Below, piece by piece: positions 11,322 to 23,900 of a stretch of 64,000 nucleotides of DNA (positions are counted from its first letter, which is position 1; each line of letters starts with the position of its first letter). Origin of the DNA: Sanguinoderma infundibulare (taxonomy: Eukaryota > Basidiomycota > Agaricomycetes > Polyporales > Polyporaceae); the NCBI GenBank assembly GCA_032821775.1, contig JAVLRN010000009.1, positions 558,001 through 622,000 on the forward strand, read 5' to 3'. The position numbers and the translations under genes were made by a program. The notes below the pieces were generated by a model that saw nothing but the letters and a program-made list of their open reading frames with translations, made no database searches and was not told where the DNA came from.

Positions 11322-14300
11322 GATGTCGGGTGGAGCACGACGGGGTACTGTTGGGTGTTTGAAGCATTCATCCATTGGCCTGACGACAACGAGCAGTGGT
11401 GCTGGCCCGAAAATCATGGTGCGTAGTCGGGTTATGACTCAGCTTATCAACTCGTATGATGAGCATGCCTGCCGCTGTGTTGGAAAGTTTGCGCGTGCAT
11501 GACGCTTGCAGCAACGTCGGTCCAAGAGCTGTAGACTGGTGTCGTGATGGCGAAAGCACAGCTTGTGGGTCACCCGCATCCTCCTGCATCGCAATGTTTG
11601 TCTCGCGATCTGGATCGTGCTCGCGTGTCATCATGATCGCGACTAAACCGAAGCGGCACAGCTAAGCGCAACACACTGGCAGTGCAAAGTATGTTCCGTA
11701 CGAAACGATCACCCTCTCCATGAAGTCGCGGGCGCCAGAGTATTTCTGACATCCGCTAGTCAGTCAGATCAATGATGATCGTGGTCCGTCTGTGTCGAAT
11801 CGTTATCAATGGGAAGTCTGGCCGCGGAACGCTGTTTTCTCAGACCTGCATAGATCTCGTTCACAGCATGATTTAGGGCTGGGTTCGATCGGAAAGCCTC
11901 CGACATACCCTAACGCTTTATGTCTCGCATAATGTTTCAACTTGCCAAGTTCGGAAGGTGGTTTGCTGCAGAATACCGGTGGCGGTGCCGGATGTGGGAG
12001 CAGTTTGAGGAGACACAACACACGACGCCAGGGTCGTGAAACAAACCAATGAATGCGCAGATGTGCGGTTCATCCATTATTCGCTGAGGGAATGGAGACG
12101 CGCCAGGAGGCTTCGTGATCTTCAATTCTGGCGACCGGAGCACACGCTCACTGCGCTCCGGCAGAAAGAAGTGTACGAAAAACACGGTATCTGATATATT
12201 TAGACGTGATGCAGGGGATGCAGCGTAGGGACAACGGACGCTGAACCTTGTGGCGCCGCAGCATTGGGTGCCGCTGCTTTCAACAACGTCACGGGCCATC
12301 GTACGATCCTGGTAGCTCGCATCCGAGTCCCCGCGACGGTTTCAGCCCATTCGCGGCGAAGATGGAAAGCCATCTGCACGACCCTGAGGCACAGTACGAA
12401 ACGCAGCGAGCCCCGACCCTTTCGCGGACTTCATGCGGGCGGCCTGACGACGACGGGGAAGGCGCCCAGGGCGGACGGTAAAAGCATGGCTTTTGCCTCC
12501 CATATTCAAAGAATGGTCGAGCCCGATCACTGAGAAGACATGATGATTGACGAGCGAGCACGATAGGTGCATCGATGAGATCCGATGCCTTGGATCTGGG
12601 CAAGGATGCCGCCGGAACAGGGTCGGGCAAGTCCATTCCCCTCTCGAGGCAGCATGAAGTGCACGCACAGAAGCGGTCGCACGCTCGCCGGGTGGTCTCC
12701 TGAACGCAGTTAGCAGACTCGGGGACAGTGGCTGCATGCCTCACATGCACGTACACCCGGTCTCGTTTTGGGGTCGGGCCTGAGCGGGCGCGAGTGGCAT
12801 GGAAGGTGACAAGGGGGCCCGAAGAGAAAACGAGACATATTGCAGGCGACCGGGGCCCAGATCTGGCCGACGCGACCGCGGGGCAGGTTCTGAATCTCGG
12901 ATGACGGCAACGGCCTCTTGTCGACAGCCCTATCGGCATGGATGGGTGCATTAATGGGCGTTACTTCGGCAATATTGACGTGGGTTCCATCTGCGTTGAG
13001 CGGGAGACACGAGTGTACGTACACTCTCTGATCAAGGCTTTCCGCGATGTTTCAGGCAGTCGCGGGACTGTATCGGTCGTCGGCGGGATTATCGTCGTTT
13101 GGATGCGGCGGATGGCATTGGGATGCACTGTATCACAAGAATCCAAGAACAGATCTGTGGGCGTGCGTATTCGCAATTAGCGAAGAGACAGATTGAAGGA
13201 AAGTGGTCATCTGCAGTATGATCTACGGACCGTCTATGCCTGTGTCAAGACATGGAGGGGTGGATGCGAGACTAATTGTGACACAGAGAAGGTTCTGGGA
13301 GAGCCATCATCAAGTCCCTGTACAGCAGAATGGGAGTGGGGCCCGTAGACACCGATCAATTAGTGCGGACGTCCATTGGTGGTTCCAGCCGAGAAAGATT
13401 TTCATGACGGGTCGTGGGCTTGGTGCGTATTTCGGAGGTGGCGCAGAAGAGTTGGTGACGGCCGCCACAGGCTTCTCGGCAGAGGACGAAGGGGGAAACA
13501 AGTCTCCTTGAATATCCAGTGAAGACAAGGCAAGCGACGTCAGATGGTGGTGGGCGGTGGAGAAGTACGAATGGATCGAGAACCGCATGGGACGGCGTGG
13601 ATACCTCGGAGGCGCCGAGACCAGATGGAGTAAGTCCGCGCACCTGGTCCGTGCTAGGAGAGGGCTGGCCATGCCGTGCCGTGGGGGTGCCCGGTGCGAT
13701 TGTCGGCGACGAGGATGTGCTGGTGGAGGATGGGAGCCGGAGATGGGGAGCGGAGGCAAAGTTGCGAGCACGGTTGTGGCGTGGGAAGGGCGGGAGGAGG
13801 CGTCTGTGCAGACGGAGGGGGAAATGCTTCCGAGCGATGTCTTGCAGCTGTCAACTCCCTGGCGCTGAGCTTACTTATGTTTCTTGTCACAATCCGACGG
13901 CTGGCTATGAATAGCCCCAAACTGGAAGATCGCTCGTGTGAACCTTGTCTCTCGGACTCGGACTGGCCGCTGGCGCCCATGTGGTCGACGTGCTGTCCGC
14001 CGTACTAATCTGCTGAACCCGCATCTTGAATCGCCGGTGTGCTCTCGCAGGCTCCGCGGATGTGTCCGCCGGGACATGATCATGGCGGCGTAGATTGATG
14101 GACTGGGCTGAACGCTTGCGTGGCTGCAGATGCGCTTGCCATGGAGAATGGCGCTGTACGCCGGCTGGCTCGAGGCACGCTGGGGGTCTGTCCGCTGGGA
14201 TCGGTGTGCGTGTGCCAGACCGCCGAGGGCGGCCAGCGAAGGGGTTGCTGCCACCGGCGAGGACCGCTAGGGCGGTCGGCCGTGGCCCTGGGGCGGAAAT

Positions 14301-14620
14301 GGGCGGCTTGTGTGCTGGAGACGGAGCACGCAGGGGCAGACTGCAGTTCCCATGCTGGGAGCGGTGACGTCCGATCTGGAGCCCATATGGCAGGTCGCGA
14401 GAAGAGTGGGCGAGGGCTGTTCCTGCCTGAACTCGCTTGGGCCGCGTCAGGATCCGCGGGGCACATCGATCCTAGCGTCCCCGGCAAGGACAGAGCCATG
14501 TTTCCTCTGCTCGCATTAATCCGCCTGTGCTCGTGCGCGGGCGTGGAAAGGAGTCCGAGATCGTCTGCCTTCTCCCGTCGCTCGAGTCCTGTCCTCCTCC
14601 CGAGTCCGTCCAGAAGCCCG
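11322..14620. other. Gene-poor region upstream of the Mei2-like gene
   Basis: About 3.3 kb with open frames on both strands, the longest about 220 codons on the minus strand at 12289-12951. None has family resemblance, and the frames overlap on opposite strands in GC-rich DNA, as expected by chance. It probably includes the long regulatory region of the developmental Mei2-like gene downstream. Confidence 0.5.
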
Positions 14621-14630
14621 CGCGCCGTCA

Positions 14631-14637
14631 TATAAAA
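14631..14637 (+). promoter_or_regulatory. TATA box of the Mei2-like gene
   Basis: TATAAAA lies 236 bases before the proposed start codon, in a pyrimidine-rich setting, and is followed by long C/T-rich tracts typical of fungal transcription start regions. The predicted leader is therefore roughly 200 bases. The assignment rests on position and consensus only. Confidence 0.55.
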
Positions 14638-14866
14638 CACCCCGCGGCTGCGCGGCGTCCCCGTCCTCTGGATCTCGCGCCCCCAGCCGCTCTTGTGTGT
14701 CCCCTGCTGCGTCTTGCTTTGTGCTCTCCTGGCGCGGCCGTGCAGTGCTTGTTCGGCTGCCCCCGCTGCCTATCTTCGCACGCGTCGCCTCTCCTTGATC
14801 CTTGTTATTCGCCCGCAATCATTCGCCCATTGCTCCCTCCCCGCCCTCCTCTCCCCCGTCACGCCC

Positions 14867-17800
14867 ATGGATCTTCACGCTGTACCATTCCCCACCACCC
14901 ATCAGCCGGAAGATGTTCGTACTGCCTCGATTGCCCTGCAATTCATCATCTTCGCACGTTGACTGACGCCCGTCATCTCCAGCCCCCGTTCATCGACAAA
15001 AAGCCCGCCGTGCCCCCTCGCCTCCATTCCACCCCGTCGTTGCCGAACCTTTGGTCAGTACACCTCATATATGCGTTCTTCCAGCCCCAATTTGATTTGT
15101 TGACGCGTTCTCCAGGCTCCCGCATCACTACGGTTCTTCCCCGTCTTCTATCCCTCTCCAGGGCCCTGCCAGACACCGCCCTCACCTCCGTCCCCTAGAC
15201 CTGGCGTCTTCTCCATCTTCCTCCCCGACCAAAAAGGACGGTCACTCAGATCTAGCTCGCCGCCCGCTGCCTCTCCTTACGCCTCCATTAACGCCCTCTT
15301 CGTCTTTTAACGGAGCCACCAACGATACCCCTTCCACCCCGCCCGATCCTCACTCTCCATTGCGCTGGGTCAGCTCCTCTGACCGCGACCATACATATTC
15401 GTCCCCTCACTCCGCCTATATCGCTACTCTCAAGACATTCATGACTACCCCGACAACTGCTGCGCACAATGTCGGTTACCTCACCCCAACGAGCGCGCGC
15501 TCGCAATCCCTTTCCTCCGATGACGGCTCCGGAGCAATTCAGTCCTCAAACTCGGCGCAAGATGTCTCCAGCTTGGCAACCGGACTTGCCAGCGTTGAGA
15601 TCACTCCTCGGAATGAACGCTCTTCGGTCCCGAATGAACATGACGATCAACCTGTCTTCGACTTGGACATCGGTGAGACGTCATGCGATAAGCCTACGCG
15701 GCTGGTCTTGGTGCGTGCAGCTCGAATGACTTGCACCTGTGCACCTAATCATGTCGCGCCGTTCAAAGATCCGTAATGTACCTCCGTCAGCCTCTGCAAA
15801 CGTCTTGCGTGAAGCGTTCTCGGGCATGGGCGACATCAAAGGCATCCTCGCTCGTTTCCAGGCCACCCACGGTGTTGTAATTGTGGCCTTTTACGACACC
15901 AGGGATGCCGCTCGGGCTCTTAGACGGATTACAGGCGACCCAGCCCTAACCTTGGGCGATGCTTGCTTGGTGCCTGCATTGGTGTCTCCAGCTCAACTTG
16001 AAAAGGTGCGACAGCTTTCGTTTCCTTGAAAACCTTTTGTTGAGGCGCCTGCCGTTTCAGCTCACCGGCAAGTCGGAATTTCTGTCCGAGATGGACGGCT
16101 CTTTCTTCTTTACGGTAGAGGCGCGGTCTGTTCCCCCGAGAGATCTGCAGAATTTACTTGCATCTTTTGGCGAGCTAGCGTCTTTTGATAGTGCAGGTAC
16201 CGACCCTCATGACCAGGTGAGGACGATGCGTGGTTATGTTCGCGGCCCAGAACTGGAATTTACGCGCTTTTCTCGTAGACGTTCCATGTGGACTATCATG
16301 ATTGCAGGGACGCTGCCAATGCGTTCAAGGCTCTGAGTAATCGGACCATTTTCGGTGCCCGTCTTACCCTCGTGTCGAACAAAGACGTCTTGACACATTC
16401 TGTCCGGATGATGCAAGGCGCTACACGTAACTCGGTGAGAGCCTACAGTTGGGATCGATGAACAGTCGTTGACGTGTTGTTCTGGCAGGAGAACGAATTG
16501 ATTTACGAGATGGAAGGTACGCAACGTTTCAGTTCACTTGAGATCGCGGCGTGGGTAGCTCATCTCTCTGTTCCCAACTTCATGTAGGTCGTACGCGCCC
16601 TCGTAGTGTGAGCGCCAGCGAAGGCGTGGGCACCCCAGATGCGGTGCGGAAACTGAAGAAGACCAAGGAAGTTTCTCAGGATCATGGACGCCGCTCCTCG
16701 AATGACCTTTTCTTTGACGCTATCGGCAAGGTATCTGGTCATATTCGTTAAAACTGCTGCAAATGTCTGATCGCTACCGCGTTCCCTCCCATGCAGGCAT
16801 TCTCCCCCTCCCACGCCCCGTCTCCGCGCTCCCGCAGTATTAGCACGAGTGCCGACACCTTCGTGAGCATCGTCGGAACCCAGCCGCCTCCAAATGGGTA
16901 CGTTTCCGCGCCAGGTCCTATCTATCCGTATCCGGAACCCCCTTATGGCTATGGGCATCCTGCACCGATCCACATTCCTCCCATGTATCCCACCCACCCC
17001 TACCCGTACCCGGTATATGGTCATGACGTGGGCGTATATGGCCACGAAGTCGACAGCATGAGCTGGACCTACGCTGCGCCGCATCCACTCCAGGTCGATT
17101 ATCATCTGCCGACTCGGCCGCCTATGTACGCACCGCCTATCCTTCCTGCGACCATTTCACCTCCGAGGCATCCCCAACTTCCGCCGGAGGCTGGTCTGAA
17201 CGACCCTCAGGTCACACTCCAATCTAACGGATACAGCGAGCGAACGAGTCAGGTGGCCAGTTGTGGTGATGGTGTCGACGGCTTGACTGGAGGTCATCGT
17301 GCTCCTGGGGCGAAGAACATCCTTGACATTCAGGCCATCGAGAGTGGTCTTGATACCCGGACTACCGTCATGATCAAGAACATCCCGAACAAGATGACCG
17401 ACAGGGACCTGAAGAGTTTCATCGATAAGGTTTGCCCACGGCGCATCGACTTCATGTACCTCCGCATGGATTTCCAGAACGGTATGTTTTCTATACGGTG
17501 TCTTGTAAATCGGTCGTGTGCTGAAACCATCTGGTAGGGTGTAATGTCGGCTACGCGTTCGTCAACTTCATCACGGTCGAAGATCTCCTACACTTCGCCA
17601 AGACCCAGATAGGCGTCAAATGGTAGGTTTACTGCGACTGTAGTCACCAGCATAGTCTGACTATTTCGCTCACAGGAACATGTATTCCAGCGAGAAGACG
17701 CTGCATATGTGTTACGCGACGTATCAGTAAGTTGGCGAACATTTGTTCGATCAATTCCTAACGACCATTTCTTAGGGGCAAGGAGTCACTCGTAGAGAAG

Positions 17801-18040
17801 TTCAAGAACTCCTGCATCATGGACGAGAAAGAGGCATGGCGCCCGAAGATCTATTACTCTGACGGTCCAAACCAAGGTCTGGCAGAGCCGTTCCCGCCGC
17901 CGACCCATCTGCGTCGAAAGGAGCGAAGTCAACACAATCGAGGTGCTCTGTTTGTCCCCGGCACTCACCATCAACCCTCAGGTGGAGGTGGTCTCTATCA
18001 CCACCGCCCGCATCCTCCCCGTAGGTCTGGACAGGTTTAG
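14867..18040 (+). CDS. Mei2-like RNA-binding protein
   Basis: Twelve exons (14867-14914, 14983-15053, 15116-15710, 15769-16005, 16061-16216, 16279-16434, 16489-16516, 16588-16730, 16797-17481, 17538-17622, 17676-17726, 17776-18040) keep phase throughout and give 839 aa. The order is a Ser/Pro-rich N-terminus, two weaker RRM-like segments (IRNVPPSASANVLREAF from about residue 239; TGKSEFLSEMDGSFFFTVEA onward), a Tyr/Pro-rich linker, and the C-terminal Mei2-type RRM from about residue 667. The last has TTVMIKNIPNKMTDRDLKSF, DFMYLRMDF and GCNVGYAFVNFI, the signature of the RRM_2 family. It ends in a His/Gly/Pro tail. In fission yeast Mei2 binds meiotic RNA and starts meiosis; plant and fungal relatives act in development. 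A large upstream region and a TATA box precede it. Start ATG 14867 is the first in frame. Confidence 0.88.
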
Positions 18041-20912
18041 TTGACGTTCTGTGTTCACCCCGTTCGCATCCATCTATTCTCTTACGCGCCGATGGACTGG
18101 CCTCATGCTCTAAAATCCCAGGACTTAGCGCAATCGGATCTCGAGTCTGGCATCGGACATCTCTCGTATGTTGTATGTACTAATCGGCTGTACCTCTCCC
18201 TCGATCTGGTCATGTTCGTCGTTTCGCTTTCCTTATGGCTCCATTCCCGTTCGTTGTGCTGATACGCCAACTGCTGAGCTGCTTTTATCGCATCTGTTCG
18301 TCGATTATCGCATTATCTTTCTCTATTATATACCATTTTTATTTACTTGCCTCTTTCTGTATAGTAGCTGTTTATTTCGAATCGCGTTCCGTCCACATCA
18401 TCCCCTGTCGCCGCTCTTCGTCAAAGTTACTCTGTTACCCCTGCGGGTGAGCCGCTGATAGCCTTGTACAATGAATTTATTGCAGCTTACGTTGATCCGA
18501 CTGTCACTCGAATGCCACTTGGTCGAAGCAGACTCGGAGTAAGCCTTTGGCGCGGTGACTCAATGGGATCAACTAAACAAGCAACGTCCGTACGTTCTGG
18601 ACTGTATTTACCATCCCGATAACTCGAGCCATCCACCCACCCTGTTGACATGAGCATCCGTGCATTGAATGTTGCGCAGCAAGGAAGATCGCAAGATCTT
18701 GTAGGTCCAAGTATGACCGCGAGGACTCAGGAGCATACCAGATGGTCTCAGGAGGCGACGCCGAGCGATTGATTATGCAGTACACGACTTCTTCGCAGCT
18801 CGATCATGATGGCGTTTATCGGGCACTGAGGGGACTCAGCAACTCGTCGAACGCGTACTGTGTATAGCGAGAAATTGGTACACAAGGATACATCTTCATA
18901 CAGAGCGTCCGCGGCAATCACCATTAGTGACAGTGCTGGAAAATATCGTGGAAGCGTCGACAATGCCCGTGAGCGCATGGAGGACAAGGGGCGCGTGAGC
19001 GTGTGATGAGTTCCGAGGCATATCAAATGGACGCCCAGCGGCGCCATATGGGTGCTAGGCGTTTGACCACTCGAGCAGGGGCACCTCCCTGCCTCCTTCA
19101 AGTTCTCTGCATCCGCGTGATTACTGCAGCGAGCTTCTCGCGCACTGTAGCCGCGGCAGGTTGTGCCTGTGCCTTCGCCGCGGCAGCGGCCTCCTATCGC
19201 GGCAGGAGGCCCACGTTGACGACGAGGTAGAGGGACCATTCGCGTGGACGTGCCGCACGAGTCTGAAACGCAGACTCGGACACAAGGAACTGAGGCTCGA
19301 GCGACGTTACGCGGGTCGTGCCGAAGAGAAGATCTATGTAGTCGGAGGCGAGATAAGCACGCTCGATCACGGTCACACAGTCCGAGCTGCGGCAGGGAGA
19401 GCGGGTTCAACGGGCTGGACTCACCGAACGCGGGCGCATCAACCTAGAGAGGGCGTAGCGCCAGGGTCGTGACTCGTGAGGATGACGCTCGGGGAAGAAC
19501 CGGGATGGTTGATGCGCGTGGAGACGGCGATGTAGGTCACGACGGGGGTGAGGGCGCGGTGGAAGGAGTACTGGGCGCAGCACACGTCGAAAATGGAGGA
19601 GCTGTTGATCTAGAGTGAGCGCACGTTGCGGTTCCAGAGGATGGGGACGAAGGTGTTGAATCCTTTCGAGAAGTCGACGGCGATGTTTTTGCAGCAGCTT
19701 GATCCATATGTTCTAGGCCAGGTTGCCCCACTCGAGTCCGAGCCAGGACAGCTGAACTCGTCGAGCGGCGACATCGATGTTGCATGCATGTCCGAGGAGG
19801 ACGACTGTGACCTAGACTTTACTCTGAGATACCAGAGTGCAGATCGAGGTAGGAGGAAATTGAAGAGTTCAGACTGACCAGTCTTTTCCCAAGGTTCTCA
19901 ATGACATTGCCGATGTCGAATCGAGCGACATCCGCGACCAAGAAGATCGCGGGGAATGGTCCATCATGCCTGAAGACTCCGCGAGGTAGACACAGATCAG
20001 CGGGAATTGGATAAATCAACTCCGCCATCGCGCGGAGCCTCAATCGCTTTCGCGGGGTCTGTCGATCTGCGCAAATAAGATCACTATATGTTCGTAAGTC
20101 GCCAGCACGGTTAAACCATCCGTACAATCAGCTACAAGCAGAAAGACATTCGCCTCACCCCTGGCCGGCTTCGGGTTCCAAAAGTGAGCGTGGTACCGCA
20201 TCTATCTGATAACGGGATTACGTACCATGGCTGTGGCTGAGGCTTCCCAGGTTAAATTCGCGAACCTTCATTTGTTCATTTCTACTGGTAAACATCAGGA
20301 ACAGATACACGCTAGAAGAGATACGAACTCCGAAGACGCTTCCGTGTTTGACAAGAATCGCGTTGTGGACGTTGGTTTGCTCTGCGGTGCTAGTGAGCCT
20401 CTTATTGATGCGGAAGCGGCTGCGCAAGACTCACGAAAGGTGTTGATAATCTGGTATGTCCGATCGATGCATATAAACCGCTCGGTGTGGACTATGCTCA
20501 CAGTAGGAGTCGCTGCCACAGACTCTGTTGGCGAAAGTCCATATCCTAGGGTTGGGCTCCCGGTTGACATGCTCGGTTCGGATTCACCAAACCGATGGAA
20601 TTGCCTAAGGCACAATAGTTAAATCACTGAGTCGCTGAAATGTATCGATTACAACCCACTTTGTAAGTCCTTTCAGCAAGGCGATCAGAAAGACCTGTAA
20701 GGATAAATCGTGGATGTAAGCCTGAAGTCGGCGACTCGCCCTCTGCAAAAGGCACCGCCCGGCGATCTCCGGGCGTCATGATGCTGAGAACTCTCGCCGC
20801 CACCCAGGGTACACACAGTTTGAGTGCAAGTCTCGAGATCGTTATAAAGACGAAGTTGATAGAAGACTAGCATACAGGGGATTCCTGCCGTATTTCCGAA
20901 GTCGGAGCCAGC
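18041..20912. other. Gene-poor stretch with doubtful relics
   Basis: No gene is supported. On the minus strand between about 18.95 and 19.72 kb, separated frames look protein-like (VIERAYLASDYIDLLF, then WSLYLVVNVGLL; NTFVPILWNRNVRSL). They are broken by stops and I could not join them, so a decayed membrane-protein gene is possible. The plus-strand frame 20227-20622 (131 codons) has no recognisable features. Confidence 0.35.
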
Positions 20913-23900
20913 TTAGTCCGTCGCGTGAGGATGGACGACCAACTTCTTCGCGTTCACAGTACCAGCCTTGATACGCTTCAGCCCGGCGGGAATAGCTGCA
21001 AGACCGCCAGAAAGAATCTCCACATCGTTAGGCTAACAGAAAGTCTTCAGATCTAAACACATCGTTGTAGACGAGAGGGAGAGTGACGGACCTGTAGAAC
21101 CTTGGACTCCAGCCAGCCTTCGAGCTGCTTGAACAATGCGACCCCGACCTCCCTGTTTTGCGGAACGTAAACGCTAGCGTAAAGCTCGACGACTCTTTTG
21201 CTCTCCTCCACCGGAGCTTCTGCGGTCGGTACGGCAGAACGCCAAGTGATGATAAGCGTTCCCCCTGGTGCAAGCGCTTTGTATGCAGTGGGTTGAGTCT
21301 CGGATGACGATATCGCGTCGTAAGCGAGCGTTAGGGGCGCGCCGCACGTTATGTCCCGAACCTTGGACAAGAATTCAGACTGAGGGAGGAATCGGTCGAG
21401 GGTATGGGTAGCGCCAAGGGCGATCAGGAGGGGAGCGTTACTGGGGGACGCGGTGGTGATGATTGGAGAAAATCCAGAAAGCTTGGCCATCTGAATAGCT
21501 AATGGGCCAGCTGAGTGAAAAAGCACGCTATTGAGACAATGGAGCGTCAACGCACCAGCTTGCCCAACGGAAGACGACCCTCCCATGATTAGGGCGGGCT
21601 TCCCAACATACGTAGTGAGCCCGCCTTCTTCCCACGGAGGGATGAAATGTGCACTTTGTGACAGGGGGTTGCGGTTGTACATGCCAAGGACCGCGGAACA
21701 GATTGCAACCGGCAGAGTTGCAGCTTGATCAAAGGAAAATGTCGACGGCATCTGGTCGTCCTCAACATTAACTGTGACCAAACACAGGGAAAGCATCGGT
21801 TACTTGCCTTGGCTGCGAGTTCTGCAGGAACGAGAGCATACTGTTGGTACGTGCCGTGTTGGGGCTGGAAGAAGCCTTGCCAGAAGCTGGATGGAGGGAT
21901 TGCAGTGAGCATATACACGGCCACAGTTGCGACGGCCCGGGACGGACTCCATCAGCAAAACCGCAACCTGCCTGCAAGGGTACACTAAGCGCTAGGGGGC
22001 TATGCCGGATTTCGCAGGATGCGGCGCCACCGTGTAGGACTCTGTAGGAAGGTGTCGGATACGATGGAATGCTGGAGCGTTCAGCCGTATAAGATTGATT
22101 ATTGTAGAGCCCTGTAGTGGTGCCGCCGTATAAGATTGATTATTGTAGAGCCGTGTAATATTGCCGCCGGATGATAGTAATTACTACAGATCAATGTAGC
22201 TGTGCCGACGAATACGATCAATCACTGCAAAGTGATGCAACTTGTCCTCGGCGTGCGGCCAATTATTGCAGAGCAATACTGCAGGTATAGCCCGGGAGAA
22301 ATACTTCGCAGATATTCAGTGCAGTAGGACCCGGGCGCACAAGAGTGCGAGTGGATACGGTCACATGACCAGGCTGTCCCCATACGCGCGGAAGCATCTG
22401 ATTCTCTCTCTCCCCAATGACATGCACCCTCGACTTCCCCATAAAATGACCCTCGCGCTCCCCATCAATCTCAGACTCGCTTCTTGACCTCTTGCATCGA
22501 ACTCTCCGTCCTCCAAAGAAAACATCCCTTTCCATGGCGGGTCCGTCCATTGCGCCTCTCCCGACGCGTTCTTTGCACCATCTGACCACCTCCCATGCGT
22601 TCCACAGCGGCACGAGCTTCAAGCTCAATATGGACTCACAGCCTGCTTCCAAGAAGCCCAAGATTCCCTCATCCGGTCCGACAAACTCTCAGCCAAACCA
22701 ATCCTCATTGCCCCCCATGGCCAGAGACTCAAGGAGGATGCCAGTGAATCAAGAGGTACGTGTCTTGTTTTCTGCTCCTTCGCTTGCCATCCCAAACAGC
22801 GAGGGCAGGGCAGGATGAGGGTGAGGCCAAGGGCGGGGCAGCGGATGGGCAGGACGAGGACGAGGGAGAGGACGAGGACGCGTCCATCCAGCTCCTTCGC
22901 AGGCTGGATCACAGCGCCAAGTGAGTCATCCAATGCCAGCTACCGTGTACATGGCTGTATGCGCGCATATAGCGAGGATACCCGGGTGTACCTCGGGTAT
23001 GAGAAGATATATCAGGATCCCCGCATTCTCGGCCGCCATATGACCGAGTTCAGCAATGTCCAAGCCGACGGTGCACCGCTGATGCGCATAGATGCCACCC
23101 ATTCCTACGCCCAACCTGGTGTCGGCGCAGGCCATCCAGCGTCTCTTCCGTGCCTCACTCGCGAAGTTGCGTCTTTCCGTCAATCCAAAGGTCATTTCTT
23201 CCGTCCGCCTGCCTCCCACGCGCACAGTCGGTGTCGAGCTAACTGTTTCTTAGATGCGTAACCTTGTCTGCTCCCAGCCTGGATGGGCGGTGGGCGACGG
23301 TCAATTTTGGCACGGCAGGGACTTCGCACGAAGTATATTCGAGGCCGCGTTCGAGTCGCCGACGTGGGCGAAGGAGCTCCTCGCCTGGTGGACATGGTAA
23401 GTACATTCCCGCATTCCTAGTCTAGTTCAACTTACACAACCATCTTGACAACCAGCGTGGTCTTCGGGACAGGAGGCGCGGAGCTGGTCGAGCTCCGGGT
23501 CCTGCGAGGGAACACCGCACTGGTGCTCTTCAAAAAGACCAGCGAGCGCGCCATCGCGCGCGAGTTGGCCGCGCGTGCTGAAGAAGAAGCCTGCTCTCCC
23601 CTCGAACGACGCGCGTGGCACGGACGACGACGGTGCAACCAAGAGCAGCGACGAGGACAGCCGGAACAACAACGGCGAGGACAGCTCGGACGACAGCGGC
23701 GGCGAGGACAAACGTGGCGAGGACGGCGCGAACACCAACGGCGACGATGAGATGTATTCAGAGTAGAGCGCACTCCAGCTGACCTTCCTTATCTCGCTGA
23801 CCTCGCGCTCCGTTCAGGTCTTCCACGATGACCTCCTCCCTGCCCATTCTGTCTGCTTGCTCTCTTGGTGGCTCTCTCTGTCCTGCTCGCCTGTTCTCGC

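Noticed and set aside
12289..12951. 220-codon open frame on the minus strand
   Set aside because: Composition is Arg/Ser/Pro-like noise, other frames are equally open on both strands, and no domain or splice chain supports it.
18748..19410. 220-codon minus-strand frame as a gene
   Set aside because: It overlaps a different, more protein-like but broken minus-strand frame, and its own sequence is low complexity without a domain.
21772..21803. A GC..AG intron in the reductase gene
   Set aside because: GCAAGT looked like a GC donor, but the frame is kept only with the GTAACC donor four bases further, which gives a normal 32-base intron.
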